Assembly: GCF_004362215.1 (NCBI RefSeq)
Contig: NZ_SNWR01000002.1
Location: 1,984,001 to 2,048,000 of the forward strand
Length of the DNA: 64,000 bases
Source: Paractinoplanes brasiliensis
Lineage (GTDB): Bacteria > Actinomycetota > Actinomycetes > Mycobacteriales > Micromonosporaceae
Reading direction: 5' to 3'
Shown here piece by piece: positions 58,041 to 64,000 of this stretch. Numbering within the stretch: the first letter of the stretch is position 1; every line of letters starts with the position of its first letter. Below the pieces are notes generated by a model. The model was not told the DNA's origin. It did not search any database and worked only from the letters and a program-made list of their open reading frames with translations. The translations under genes and the position numbers were made by a program.

Positions 58041-58952
58041 GTGAGCGCACCCGTCCTTGTCACAGGCGCCACCGGTCAGCAGGGCGGTGCGACGGCTCGC
58101 GCGCTGCTGGAGAACGACATTCCCGTACGAGCACTGGTCCGTGACCCGTCGACGGAACGCGCGAAGAACGTCGCCGCTCTCGGGGCCGAACTGGTCACCG
58201 GCGACCTCAAGGACCGCGATTCGCTTGTCGCGGCCGCGCGGGATGTCAGGGCCGTCTTCTCAGTGCAGATGCCCGAGGTCAAGAACGGCGCGTACGACTT
58301 CGCCGGCGAGCTGGATCTGGCCGTCAACCTCATCGAGGCGGCCACCATCGCCGGCGTGCGCCAATTCGTGCACACGTCCGTGTCGGGTTCCGACCGCCTC
58401 GCCACGGCGCCCGGTTACGAGACCGGGCGGTGGAAAGCCCTGGAACCGTATTACGCGTCCAAGGCGGGTATCGAGAAGCGCGTACGGGAAGCCGGTTTTC
58501 CGTTCTGGACGCTGCTCAAGCCCGCCTTCTTCATGGAGAACTTCCGGCTCGAGGCTTCCTATCTGCTGCCCCGGGGCGTGGCAGGCGGCATTGTCACGGT
58601 GCTCAAGCCGGCGACTCACCTGTCGCTGGTCGCGGTGCACGACATCGGAGTCGCGGCGGCCGCGGCGATCGCCGAACCGGAACGCTTCCACGAGGTCGTG
58701 CTCGAGCTCGCGAGCGATTATCAGCCGATGACGGCGATCGCGGAAACACTGGGCCGGGCTCTCGGCGCGCCGCTGACCGCTCCCGACATGACCGAGGCCG
58801 AGGCGCTCGAGAAGGGAATGCCGGCGTACGCGGCGCTCCCGATGGAATTGATGAACCTGGCGGGACAACCGGCCCGTCCCGAGTTCGCCCGGGATCTCGG
58901 CATTCCGCTCACGTCGTTCGAGGAATGGACCGGTGGGGGCCGGATCGGCTGA
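58041..58952 (+). CDS. NmrA-like NAD(P)-binding protein (atypical SDR)
   Basis: A 303-residue atypical short-chain dehydrogenase. The Rossmann loop is VTGATGQQGGATARAL, followed by RALVRDPSTERAKNVAALGA and VTGDLKDRDSLVAA, then FVHTSVSGSDR and YYASKAGIEKRVREAGFPFW. The Y-x3-K of true SDRs appears only as YASKAGIEK with altered spacing, typical for the NmrA branch, which includes NADP sensors and quinone reductases. GGGGGA precedes the GTG at 58041. It is controlled most likely by the divergent TetR protein and shares a terminator hairpin with the convergent RCC1 gene. Confidence 0.88.
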   Translation: MSAPVLVTGATGQQGGATARALLENDIPVRALVRDPSTERAKNVAALGAELVTGDLKDRDSLVAAARDVRAVFSVQMPEVKNGAYDFAGELDLAVNLIEAATIAGVRQFVHTSVSGSDRLATAPGYETGRWKALEPYYASKAGIEKRVREAGFPFWTLLKPAFFMENFRLEASYLLPRGVAGGIVTVLKPATHLSLVAVHDIGVAAAAAIAEPERFHEVVLELASDYQPMTAIAETLGRALGAPLTAPDMTEAEALEKGMPAYAALPMELMNLAGQPARPEFARDLGIPLTSFEEWTGGGRIG

Positions 58953-58973
58953 CCCGGCCCCCATTGGGTCAGC
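58948..58973. terminator. Bidirectional hairpin containing both stop codons
   Basis: GCTGACCC (58948-58955) and GGGTCAGC (58966-58973) are perfect inverted copies around ten bases. Each arm contains the TGA stop of one of the two convergent genes. It is probably a compact two-way terminator. Confidence 0.55.
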
Positions 58974-60102
58974 TCGGCAGGGTCACCTGCAGCGGCGCCC
59001 GGCGCTGCGTTGTGGTGCCGTCACCCAGCTGCGCGTTGTCGTTGTTGCCCCAGCACCACAGGCTGTCGTCGGTGCGCAGGGCGCAGTTGTGGTGGCCGGC
59101 CGACGCGTTGGCGGTCCACGTCGTCGCGGTGCCGATCCGGGTCGGGGCATAACGATGCGTGGTGGTGCCGTCGGCCAGCTGACCGGACGCGTTGTTGCCC
59201 CAGCACCACAGGCTGCCGTCCGTACGGGTGGCGCAGGCGGTGTCGAAGCTCGCGGTGACGCTGGTCCAGGTGCTGACGTTGCCGACCTGAACCGGCGCGG
59301 CCTGGTAGTTGCCGCTGACGCCCAGCTGGCCGTAGCCGTTCTCACCCCAGCACCAGAGCGTGCCGTCGGTGCGTACGCCGCAGGTGAACAGGTAGCCGGC
59401 CGTCACGCCGGCCCAGCTGGTGCCCGTGCCGACCTGGGCCGGGGTGGTGCGGTAGCCGAGCACGCCGACCCCGAGCTGCCCGGTCGAGCTGTCGCCCCAG
59501 CACCACAGGGTGCCGTCCGTACGGGTGGCGCAGGTGTGCGCGAAACCGGCCGTCACGCTGGCCCAGTTACTGCCCGTGCCGACCCGCAGCGGCGAGGACG
59601 CGGTGTACACGGCGGCGCCGTCACCGAGCTGCCCGAAACGGTTGAAGCCCCAGCACCAGAGGGTTCCCTCCGCACGCACGGCGCAGGTGTGGCTGTCCCC
59701 GGCGCTCACGCTCGCCCAGCCGGCCGACGAGCCGACCTGCACCGGCGAGGTCTGCCGGGCGGTGTTGCCGTTGCCGAGCTGGCCGCGCGTGTTGCTGCCC
59801 CAGCACCACAGGGTTCCCCCCGTACGGATGCCGCAGTTGTAGCTCGTGCCTCCGTCCACGCTGGTCCAGGTCTCGGTGCCGACGCGTACGGGTGCTGTCC
59901 GGTTCGTCGTGGTGCCGTCGCCGACTTGGCCGCTGTAGTTGCCACCCCAGCAAAGCAGGCGGCCCTCGTCGATCACGCAGGTGTGGGAGTAACCGGTGGA
60001 GAGCGTGGTCGCCGCGGGTGGGGCCGCGGTGGCCGCCGAGGGGGCGGCGATGAGCATGGCGATCAGCGTCAGCACGGTGGCGACGATCGTCCTTCTTGTC
60101 AC
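58969..60102 (-). CDS. Secreted RCC1-repeat beta-propeller protein
   Basis: A 377-residue exported protein. The signal peptide is residues 1-27 (ending ATAA). Seven RCC1 repeats follow, each about 50 residues, with the recurrent core LWCWGxNxxGQLGxGxxxxxxxP. Every blade has a second cysteine about ten residues before LWCWG (HTCAVRAEGTLWCWG, FTCGVRTDGTLWCWG), suggesting one disulfide per blade. Such propellers bind proteins or glycans. GAGGAG lies seven bases before the GTG start. The partner is unknown. Confidence 0.9.
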   Translation of the reverse strand: MTRRTIVATVLTLIAMLIAAPSAATAAPPAATTLSTGYSHTCVIDEGRLLCWGGNYSGQVGDGTTTNRTAPVRVGTETWTSVDGGTSYNCGIRTGGTLWCWGSNTRGQLGNGNTARQTSPVQVGSSAGWASVSAGDSHTCAVRAEGTLWCWGFNRFGQLGDGAAVYTASSPLRVGTGSNWASVTAGFAHTCATRTDGTLWCWGDSSTGQLGVGVLGYRTTPAQVGTGTSWAGVTAGYLFTCGVRTDGTLWCWGENGYGQLGVSGNYQAAPVQVGNVSTWTSVTASFDTACATRTDGSLWCWGNNASGQLADGTTTHRYAPTRIGTATTWTANASAGHHNCALRTDDSLWCWGNNDNAQLGDGTTTQRRAPLQVTLPS

Positions 60103-60130
60103 GTGGGGACTCCTCAGTTCATGGGGACGG

Positions 60131-60236
60131 GCGGTTCAGGACTCGGCGGTGCAGGTGGCGGTTCAGGACTTGGTCATGCGGTGGCGGTTCAGGACTTGGT
60201 CATGCGGTGGCGGTTCAGGACTCGGTGGTGCAGGTG
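60131..60236. repeat. Four tandem 26/27-bp repeats at the 3' end of the beta-glucosidase gene
   Basis: The unit GCGGTTCAGGACTYGG plus about ten bases occurs at 60131-60157, 60158-60183, 60184-60209 and 60210-60236. The last copy contains the final codons and the stop of the GH3 gene; the others lie past the stop. They look like repeated duplication of the gene's own 3' end. Confidence 0.8.
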
Positions 60237-62551
60237 GCGCCGTTCAGGGCGAACGCGGCCGGTCTCGGGTTGGTGCCGGGGTGCGAGCCGTTGAAGCCGA
60301 AGCTCGCGCTCGCGCCCGGGGCCAGCGTCGAGCTCCACGACTCACCCGAGGCCGTGACCGCCGAACCGCTCTGGGTCACGCGTGCCGACCAGGCCTGGGT
60401 GATCGTCTGGCCGCCGGTGAAACTCCAGGTCAGCGTCCACGGCGAGACCGGCGTCGACCCGGTGTTGGTCACGCTGACCGTGCCGGTGAACCCGGTGTTC
60501 CAGTCGTTCGTCGTGTACTTCACCCGGCACGAGGAAGACGGTTCCGGATCGGGGTCCGGGTCCGGCCCGCCGTCGTAGGTCAGCCCATGCCCGTACGGGA
60601 AAAGGGGTGTCTTGCCGTCGCCGTCGTTGATCGGCTGTTGCGAGGCCGACTGCATCCACGTCACCGGCAGTTTCCCGGTCGGCGCGTAGTCACCGAAGAG
60701 CACGTCGGCGACGCCCGCGCCCTCACTGCCGGGCAGCCACGCCGCGAGCAGCGCGTTCCAGTTGCCGATCTCGGACCCGATGTCGAGCGGGCGGCCCGAC
60801 ACCAGCACCACGATCACCGGCACACCGGCAGCGCGCAGCCGTGAAAGCGTGTTCAGATCCGTCGAGTCGAGACCCATCGATCCCGTACGGTCGCCCTCCC
60901 CCTCCGCGTACGGGGTCTCCCCGATCACCGCGACGGCAGCGCGATACGAATTGTCGATGCCGACGCCGTCCCGGTTGTAGGTCACGGTCGTGCCGTTGCC
61001 GGCCGCGGCCCGAATCCCGGCCAGAATCGACGTGCCGGCAATGATGTTGCCGCTCGAGCCCTGCCAGCTGACCGTCCAGCCGCCGCTCTGATTGCCCAGA
61101 TCGTCGGCGCTCTTGCCGGCCACGAAAATCTTGCCCCCGCTCTTCGCGAGCGGCAGAACGTTCCCCGCGTTCTTCAGCAACACCTGCGATTGCCGTACGG
61201 CCTGACGCGCCAGCGCCCGATGTTCGGCGCTGCCCACCGTCGAGGCGAAACCCCTTTCCGCGTACGGCTTCTCGAAGAGCCCGAAAGCGAACTTCTGCGT
61301 CAGGATGCGCCGGTTGGCGTCGTCGATCCGCGACATCGGGATCTGCCCCGCCTGCACCGCCGCGCGCAAATGACCGACGAAGGTCTTCCAGTCGGTGGGG
61401 ACCATCGCCATGTCGAGCCCGGCGTTGACCGCTGTCGCTATCTCGGCCTGGGTGAAACCGGGCCGCCCGTCGATCTGGTCGATGCCGGCCCAGTCGGAGA
61501 CGACGAACCCGGCGAAACCCAGCTCGCCCTTCAGCACATCGGTGACCAAATACTTGTGGCCGTGCACCTTGACGCCGTTGAAACTGCTGAACGAGACCAT
61601 GACCGACGCGACCCCGCGTTCCACGGCGGCCCGGAAGGGCGGCAGGTGCACGGCTCGCAGCTCGGCCTCGCTGATCTGCGTGTTGCCCTGATCGACGCCG
61701 CCGGTGGTGCCGCCGTCGCCGACGTAATGCTTGGCGGTCGCGAGCACATCGGCGTCCTGCAAACCGTCGACAATGGTGGTCATGCTCGACGCGATTTCGG
61801 GCTTTTCCCCGTACGACTCGTACGTGCGCCCCCACCGGTCGTTGCGAGCCACACACACGCACGGCGCGAACGTCCAGTCCAGCCCCGCGCCCTTGACCTC
61901 GTCCGCGGTGGCGCGCCCGATCCGCTCGACCAAGGCGGGATCGCGCGTCGCCCCGAGGCCGATGTTGTGCGGGAAAATCGTCGAGCCCGGCACGTTGTTG
62001 TTGCCGTGCACCGCGTCGATCCCGTACAGAATCGGAATCTGGAGTGGAGTGGCGAGCGCGGCCCGCTGATAGTCGTCGTACATGTCGGACCAGCCGGCCG
62101 GGGTGTTGTTCGCCGGGGCCGAGCCGCCGCCGGAAAGAATCGAGCCCACCCGGAACGAGGTGACGTCCGCCGCGCTGGTCGTGCCGCGCTCGGACTGCAC
62201 CATCTGCCCGATCTTGTCGTCCAGCGTCATGCGGCTTACCAGGTCGTCGACGCGAGCGGACACCGGAAGGCCGGGGTCCTGATAGGGCAACGCGGCGGCT
62301 GCGGCCCGCGACGCCAGGCCGGAGCCCGCGAGCGAATCCGAGGCCGTCGCACCTTGCCCAGCCAGGCGCGTCGCCGTCAATGTTTCCGCACCCAGGCGCG
62401 TCGCCGTCGAGGCATGCGCACCCAGACGCGTCGCCGTCGAGGCTTGCGCACCCAGACGCGTCGCTGTCGAGGCTTGCGCAGCCGAAACTGGCGCCGTCAC
62501 GGCCAGAAGCCCAGCAAGAATCAGTGTCGTCCGAACGAAGCGCACAGGCAT
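60215..62551 (-). CDS. Secreted GH3 beta-glucosidase with CBM2 cellulose-binding domain
   Basis: A 778-residue exported enzyme. A signal peptide (1-25) is followed by four 10-residue repeats of the type QASTATRLGA. The GH3 N-terminal barrel follows (DDKIGQMVQSERG, ILYGIDAVHGNN, ATAKHYVGDGGT, and FVVSDWAGID with the nucleophile aspartate), then the GH3 C-terminal sandwich, ending FPYGHGLTYDG. A DPDPDPEP linker leads to a CBM2 domain of about 100 residues (CRVKYTTNDWNTGFTGTVSV; SFGFNGSHPG; FALNGATC with two cysteines at its ends). It should release glucose from cello-oligosaccharides while bound to cellulose. GAGGA precedes the ATG, and an exact CebR box lies 45 bases upstream. Confidence 0.95.
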   Translation of the reverse strand: MPVRFVRTTLILAGLLAVTAPVSAAQASTATRLGAQASTATRLGAHASTATRLGAETLTATRLAGQGATASDSLAGSGLASRAAAAALPYQDPGLPVSARVDDLVSRMTLDDKIGQMVQSERGTTSAADVTSFRVGSILSGGGSAPANNTPAGWSDMYDDYQRAALATPLQIPILYGIDAVHGNNNVPGSTIFPHNIGLGATRDPALVERIGRATADEVKGAGLDWTFAPCVCVARNDRWGRTYESYGEKPEIASSMTTIVDGLQDADVLATAKHYVGDGGTTGGVDQGNTQISEAELRAVHLPPFRAAVERGVASVMVSFSSFNGVKVHGHKYLVTDVLKGELGFAGFVVSDWAGIDQIDGRPGFTQAEIATAVNAGLDMAMVPTDWKTFVGHLRAAVQAGQIPMSRIDDANRRILTQKFAFGLFEKPYAERGFASTVGSAEHRALARQAVRQSQVLLKNAGNVLPLAKSGGKIFVAGKSADDLGNQSGGWTVSWQGSSGNIIAGTSILAGIRAAAGNGTTVTYNRDGVGIDNSYRAAVAVIGETPYAEGEGDRTGSMGLDSTDLNTLSRLRAAGVPVIVVLVSGRPLDIGSEIGNWNALLAAWLPGSEGAGVADVLFGDYAPTGKLPVTWMQSASQQPINDGDGKTPLFPYGHGLTYDGGPDPDPDPEPSSSCRVKYTTNDWNTGFTGTVSVTNTGSTPVSPWTLTWSFTGGQTITQAWSARVTQSGSAVTASGESWSSTLAPGASASFGFNGSHPGTNPRPAAFALNGATCTTES
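62361..62480 (-). repeat. Four in-frame 30-bp repeats coding the N-terminal decapeptide array
   Basis: Units at 62361-62390, 62391-62420, 62421-62450 and 62451-62480 are nearly identical and encode copies of (Q/H)ASTATRLGA just after the signal peptide of the GH3 enzyme. The copy nearest the catalytic domain has diverged most. Confidence 0.85.
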
Positions 62552-62595
62552 CGGGGAGTCCTCACGCCGTCAACATATTGACCAGCATCGTGACA

Positions 62596-62609
62596 TGGGA
62601 GCGCTCCCA
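62596..62609. promoter_or_regulatory. CebR operator before the GH3 gene
   Basis: TGGGAGCGCTCCCA is the exact 14-bp palindrome bound by the cellobiose-responsive LacI-type repressor CebR in streptomycetes. It lies 45 bases upstream of the beta-glucosidase start, so the enzyme is predicted to be induced by cellobiose. Confidence 0.9.
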
Positions 62610-62635
62610 TTACAACGTTGCTTCGCGTATGTGAA

Positions 62636-62720
62636 CACGGGCACGATCCCGGCACGGGCACGATCCCGGCACGGGCACGATCCCGGCACGGGCACGATCT
62701 CGGCACGGGCACGATCTCGG
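62636..62720. repeat. Five tandem 17-bp repeats
   Basis: The unit CACGGGCACGATCCCGG occurs five times without gaps (62636, 62653, 62670, 62687, 62704); the last two have T for C at one place. Each unit can fold as CGGG-N6-CCGG-type hairpins. It is not CRISPR-like, as there are no spacers. Confidence 0.9.
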
Positions 62721-62913
62721 TGGGGGCGCGGCCCGACGGGAACTCGGTCCTGACGGCGGCGGCGCTGCGAGTACGCAGCCCCGGTAGAACGCGGCGCTGG
62801 TGGTGGCGCGGCCCTGACAAGGAAGCGGTCCCAGCGAGGAACCCATCCCGGCCGCCCGGCGCAGAGGCTCAGCTCGTGGTCACGAGATGTGCCCCTCGCG
62901 CGGGCGACGTTCG

Positions 62914-63516
62914 TCAGCCCAGGACTGCTCGGATGACCGCAGTGCGTCCGTCCAGTTCGAGCAGCTGGACGAAGTATCCGCCCGGGTCGGGCTTGGCTGG
63001 GGGCTTGTCGCATCCGAGTCGTCCCCCGCCGTCGGCGTGGATCTCCAAAGCGCATCCGGGCTCCGCCATGAAGCCGCCACCGCCGCCCAGGCCGTTGGGC
63101 TTGGTCAGCCGCGCCTTGACACCGCCGTTCTCCAGGAAGGCCGATACCGTCCACCCGCGAAGTGAGAATTCGACCGAACCGGAGAAGGACACTTTGCAGT
63201 CGCCGTCGGCACACTCCGGGTACTTGGCGCCGCTCCCGCTCGGCGCCTTCGTCTTCTGTGGCGTTTTGGGCTTTCGTGTCGTCTCCGCCTGCCGCGTCTT
63301 CTCCACAGTGGGGGACGAAGATGCGGACGGTTCGGCGCCACGGGCACTTGAGGGAGAAGCAGCGCGGGAGTCAGTCACGGTGGGAGCGGTTTCAGGGCTC
63401 GACCACGCGGCACCGGAGGACGATTCCGCCTCGGCGCCGCAGCCGGCCAGGGCCAAGACCAACAGTAGCGCCCCGGCCACGGTACGTTTTGTAGAGGAAT
63501 GTGGGCAGTTCAGCAC
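62914..63516 (-). CDS. Secreted lipoprotein of unknown function
   Basis: A 200-residue lipoprotein. The signal sequence ends in the lipobox LALAGC, so the cysteine near residue 26 should be lipidated and hold the protein on the outer membrane face. A Ser/Thr/Lys-rich linker of about 65 residues follows, then a compact domain of 100 residues with four cysteines (YPECADGDCKVSF; MAEPGCALEIHADGGGRLGC). I do not recognise the domain. The GTG at 63516 stands six bases behind TAGACT on the minus strand, so a leaderless message is likely. It lies between two CebR-controlled genes but has no box of its own. Confidence 0.82.
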   Translation of the reverse strand: MLNCPHSSTKRTVAGALLLVLALAGCGAEAESSSGAAWSSPETAPTVTDSRAASPSSARGAEPSASSSPTVEKTRQAETTRKPKTPQKTKAPSGSGAKYPECADGDCKVSFSGSVEFSLRGWTVSAFLENGGVKARLTKPNGLGGGGGFMAEPGCALEIHADGGGRLGCDKPPAKPDPGGYFVQLLELDGRTAVIRAVLG

Positions 63517-63986
63517 CGCGAGAGTCTAGCGGCTCGGCTCCGCCGGGTCCTGCCCGCGATGTCCACGCGCTGACGCCGAAGACGGCCAGTGGCGCGCTCG
63601 GCGCAGGCGACCGGGCTACGTCAGCGACAGACGCCCCGGACCAACCTGGAACGACATGCCAGTCGACGGAAAGCCGGCCCCCTTCCGACATGCCAATCGA
63701 CGGAAGGCCGAGCCCTCACGACCCGGCCGAGCCCTCACGACCCGGCCGAGCCGGTCGCAGCCGCGGGGGTCGGCCAGGATGCGGCCTCGGACATGCTCAC
63801 GATGGACCGGGAACAGCGCGATCAGCCGGGGCGACCCTGGCGCAGGACCGCCCGTCGCCGCCGCGAGCAGTCGGCTCGGGGGTGAAGGTTGGACGCTGGT
63901 TGCTCCTGCCGGAAAGCGGGCGTTCACATCATTGAATTGGGAGCGCTCCCATGTAACGATGACAGTCAATCCCCGAGGAGATGCCC
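63517..63986. other. Non-coding stretch with short tandem duplications
   Basis: No supportable gene is seen in these 470 bases. A 24-base segment at 63653-63676 recurs at 63687-63710 with two changes, and a 19-base segment at 63711-63729 is repeated directly at 63730-63748. The right end holds the promoter of the gene starting at 63987, with a CebR box. Confidence 0.6.
63938..63951. promoter_or_regulatory. Second CebR operator
   Basis: An exact TGGGAGCGCTCCCA palindrome lies 35 bases before the ATG at 63987. It shows that the gene running off the window is also part of the cellobiose/cellulose regulon. Confidence 0.9.
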
Positions 63987-64000
63987 ATGAAAGCCCGCGC
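63987..64000 (+). CDS. Start of a CebR-controlled gene, cut by the window edge
   Basis: Only MKAR is visible. GAGGAG ends six bases before the ATG at 63987; the in-frame ATG at 63981 directly abuts that site and is less likely. The basic start suits a signal peptide, and the CebR box upstream suggests a secreted cellulase or a sugar-binding lipoprotein. Nothing more can be read. Confidence 0.5.

Larger units (their letters stand above)
62552..62913. other. Regulatory and repeat region between the GH3 and lipoprotein genes
   Basis: This 362-base gap holds the CebR box (62596-62609) and the 17-bp tandem repeats (62636-62720). The remainder, 62721-62913, has no gene that I can support; open frames there have no ribosome site and unnatural composition. 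Confidence 0.6.

Noticed and set aside
60131..60236. Possible CRISPR or REP element
   Set aside because: Contiguous copies that derive from the end of the neighbouring gene; no spacers.
62636..62720. Possible CRISPR array
   Set aside because: Units are contiguous 17-mers without spacers and no cas gene is near.
63616..63969. 117-codon frame on the minus strand near the right end
   Set aside because: It reads through a CebR operator and short tandem duplications and has no ribosome site or protein-like composition.

Overview
The window is very GC-rich (around 70% G+C), with strong third-position GC bias and frequent GTG and TTG starts. Many promoters place a TAnnnT -10 box six to eight bases before the start codon, so leaderless transcription is likely. 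Together with an AftD-type arabinosyltransferase cluster, PorA-type DUF3068, DUF2613, FurA-KatG and exact CebR boxes, this points to a chromosomal segment of a filamentous actinobacterium, most likely of the Micromonosporaceae (Actinoplanes-like). The genus is an inference. I saw no rRNA, tRNA, CRISPR array, transposase or prophage.

Left part (1-15.7 kb): a zinc formaldehyde dehydrogenase; a membrane PAS-GGDEF-EAL protein whose catalytic motifs are eroded; an overlapping DGPF-domain/ECF42-type sigma pair; a FadR-type GntR regulator divergent from a giant FAD/Fe-S 2-hydroxyacid dehydrogenase across one 12-bp palindrome; an epimerase/enoyl-CoA hydratase/TetR operon behind three TGAC-N3-GTCA repeats; a 14-TM MFS exporter; a membrane protein; and an LPxTG surface protein.

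Envelope cluster (15.8-29.8 kb): methyltransferase, secreted DUF4185/fibronectin-III protein, flippase-like membrane protein, GT-C-like membrane protein, DUF2613 peptide, GT4 glycosyltransferase, AftD, acyltransferase-3 and DUF3068. The order resembles the mycobacterial Rv0224c-Rv0236c neighbourhood. Four of its promoter regions carry a 5-6-5 box (GTTAC/GTAAC type), suggesting one response regulator for the cluster.

Middle (29.9-38.9 kb): a small conserved protein, a furA-katG operon with a leaderless furA promoter, a metallo-beta-lactamase-fold hydrolase, DUF808 membrane protein, SGNH hydrolase, Sfp-type phosphopantetheinyl transferase, a TerC-family metal exporter under a yybP-ykoY (Mn2+) riboswitch whose expression platform can be read from the sequence, and a MerR regulator.

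Signalling and conflict region (39-52 kb): a coiled-coil membrane protein followed by a 1215-residue TPR-CHAT peptidase; a small protein coupled by TGATG to a LAL/LuxR regulator; a nucleoside hydrolase; a decayed SPFH gene; an ECF sigma factor with a SnoaL-like tail; and a secreted protein with signal peptide, thrombospondin-type-3 calcium repeats, a hydrophobic pre-toxin region and a PD-(D/E)XK nuclease-like C-terminus, overlapping a small gene that is probably its immunity gene. That pair is the best candidate for an undescribed system.

Right part (52.3-64 kb): an RHH regulator/DUF4097/ABC exporter operon behind helically phased direct repeats, a DUF7019-like protein, an acetylxylan esterase followed by a truncated hydrolase, a TetR/NmrA divergent pair, a secreted RCC1 propeller, a secreted GH3-CBM2 beta-glucosidase with a CebR box, a lipoprotein, and a second CebR box just before a gene that runs off the window. 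This end looks devoted to plant polysaccharide use.
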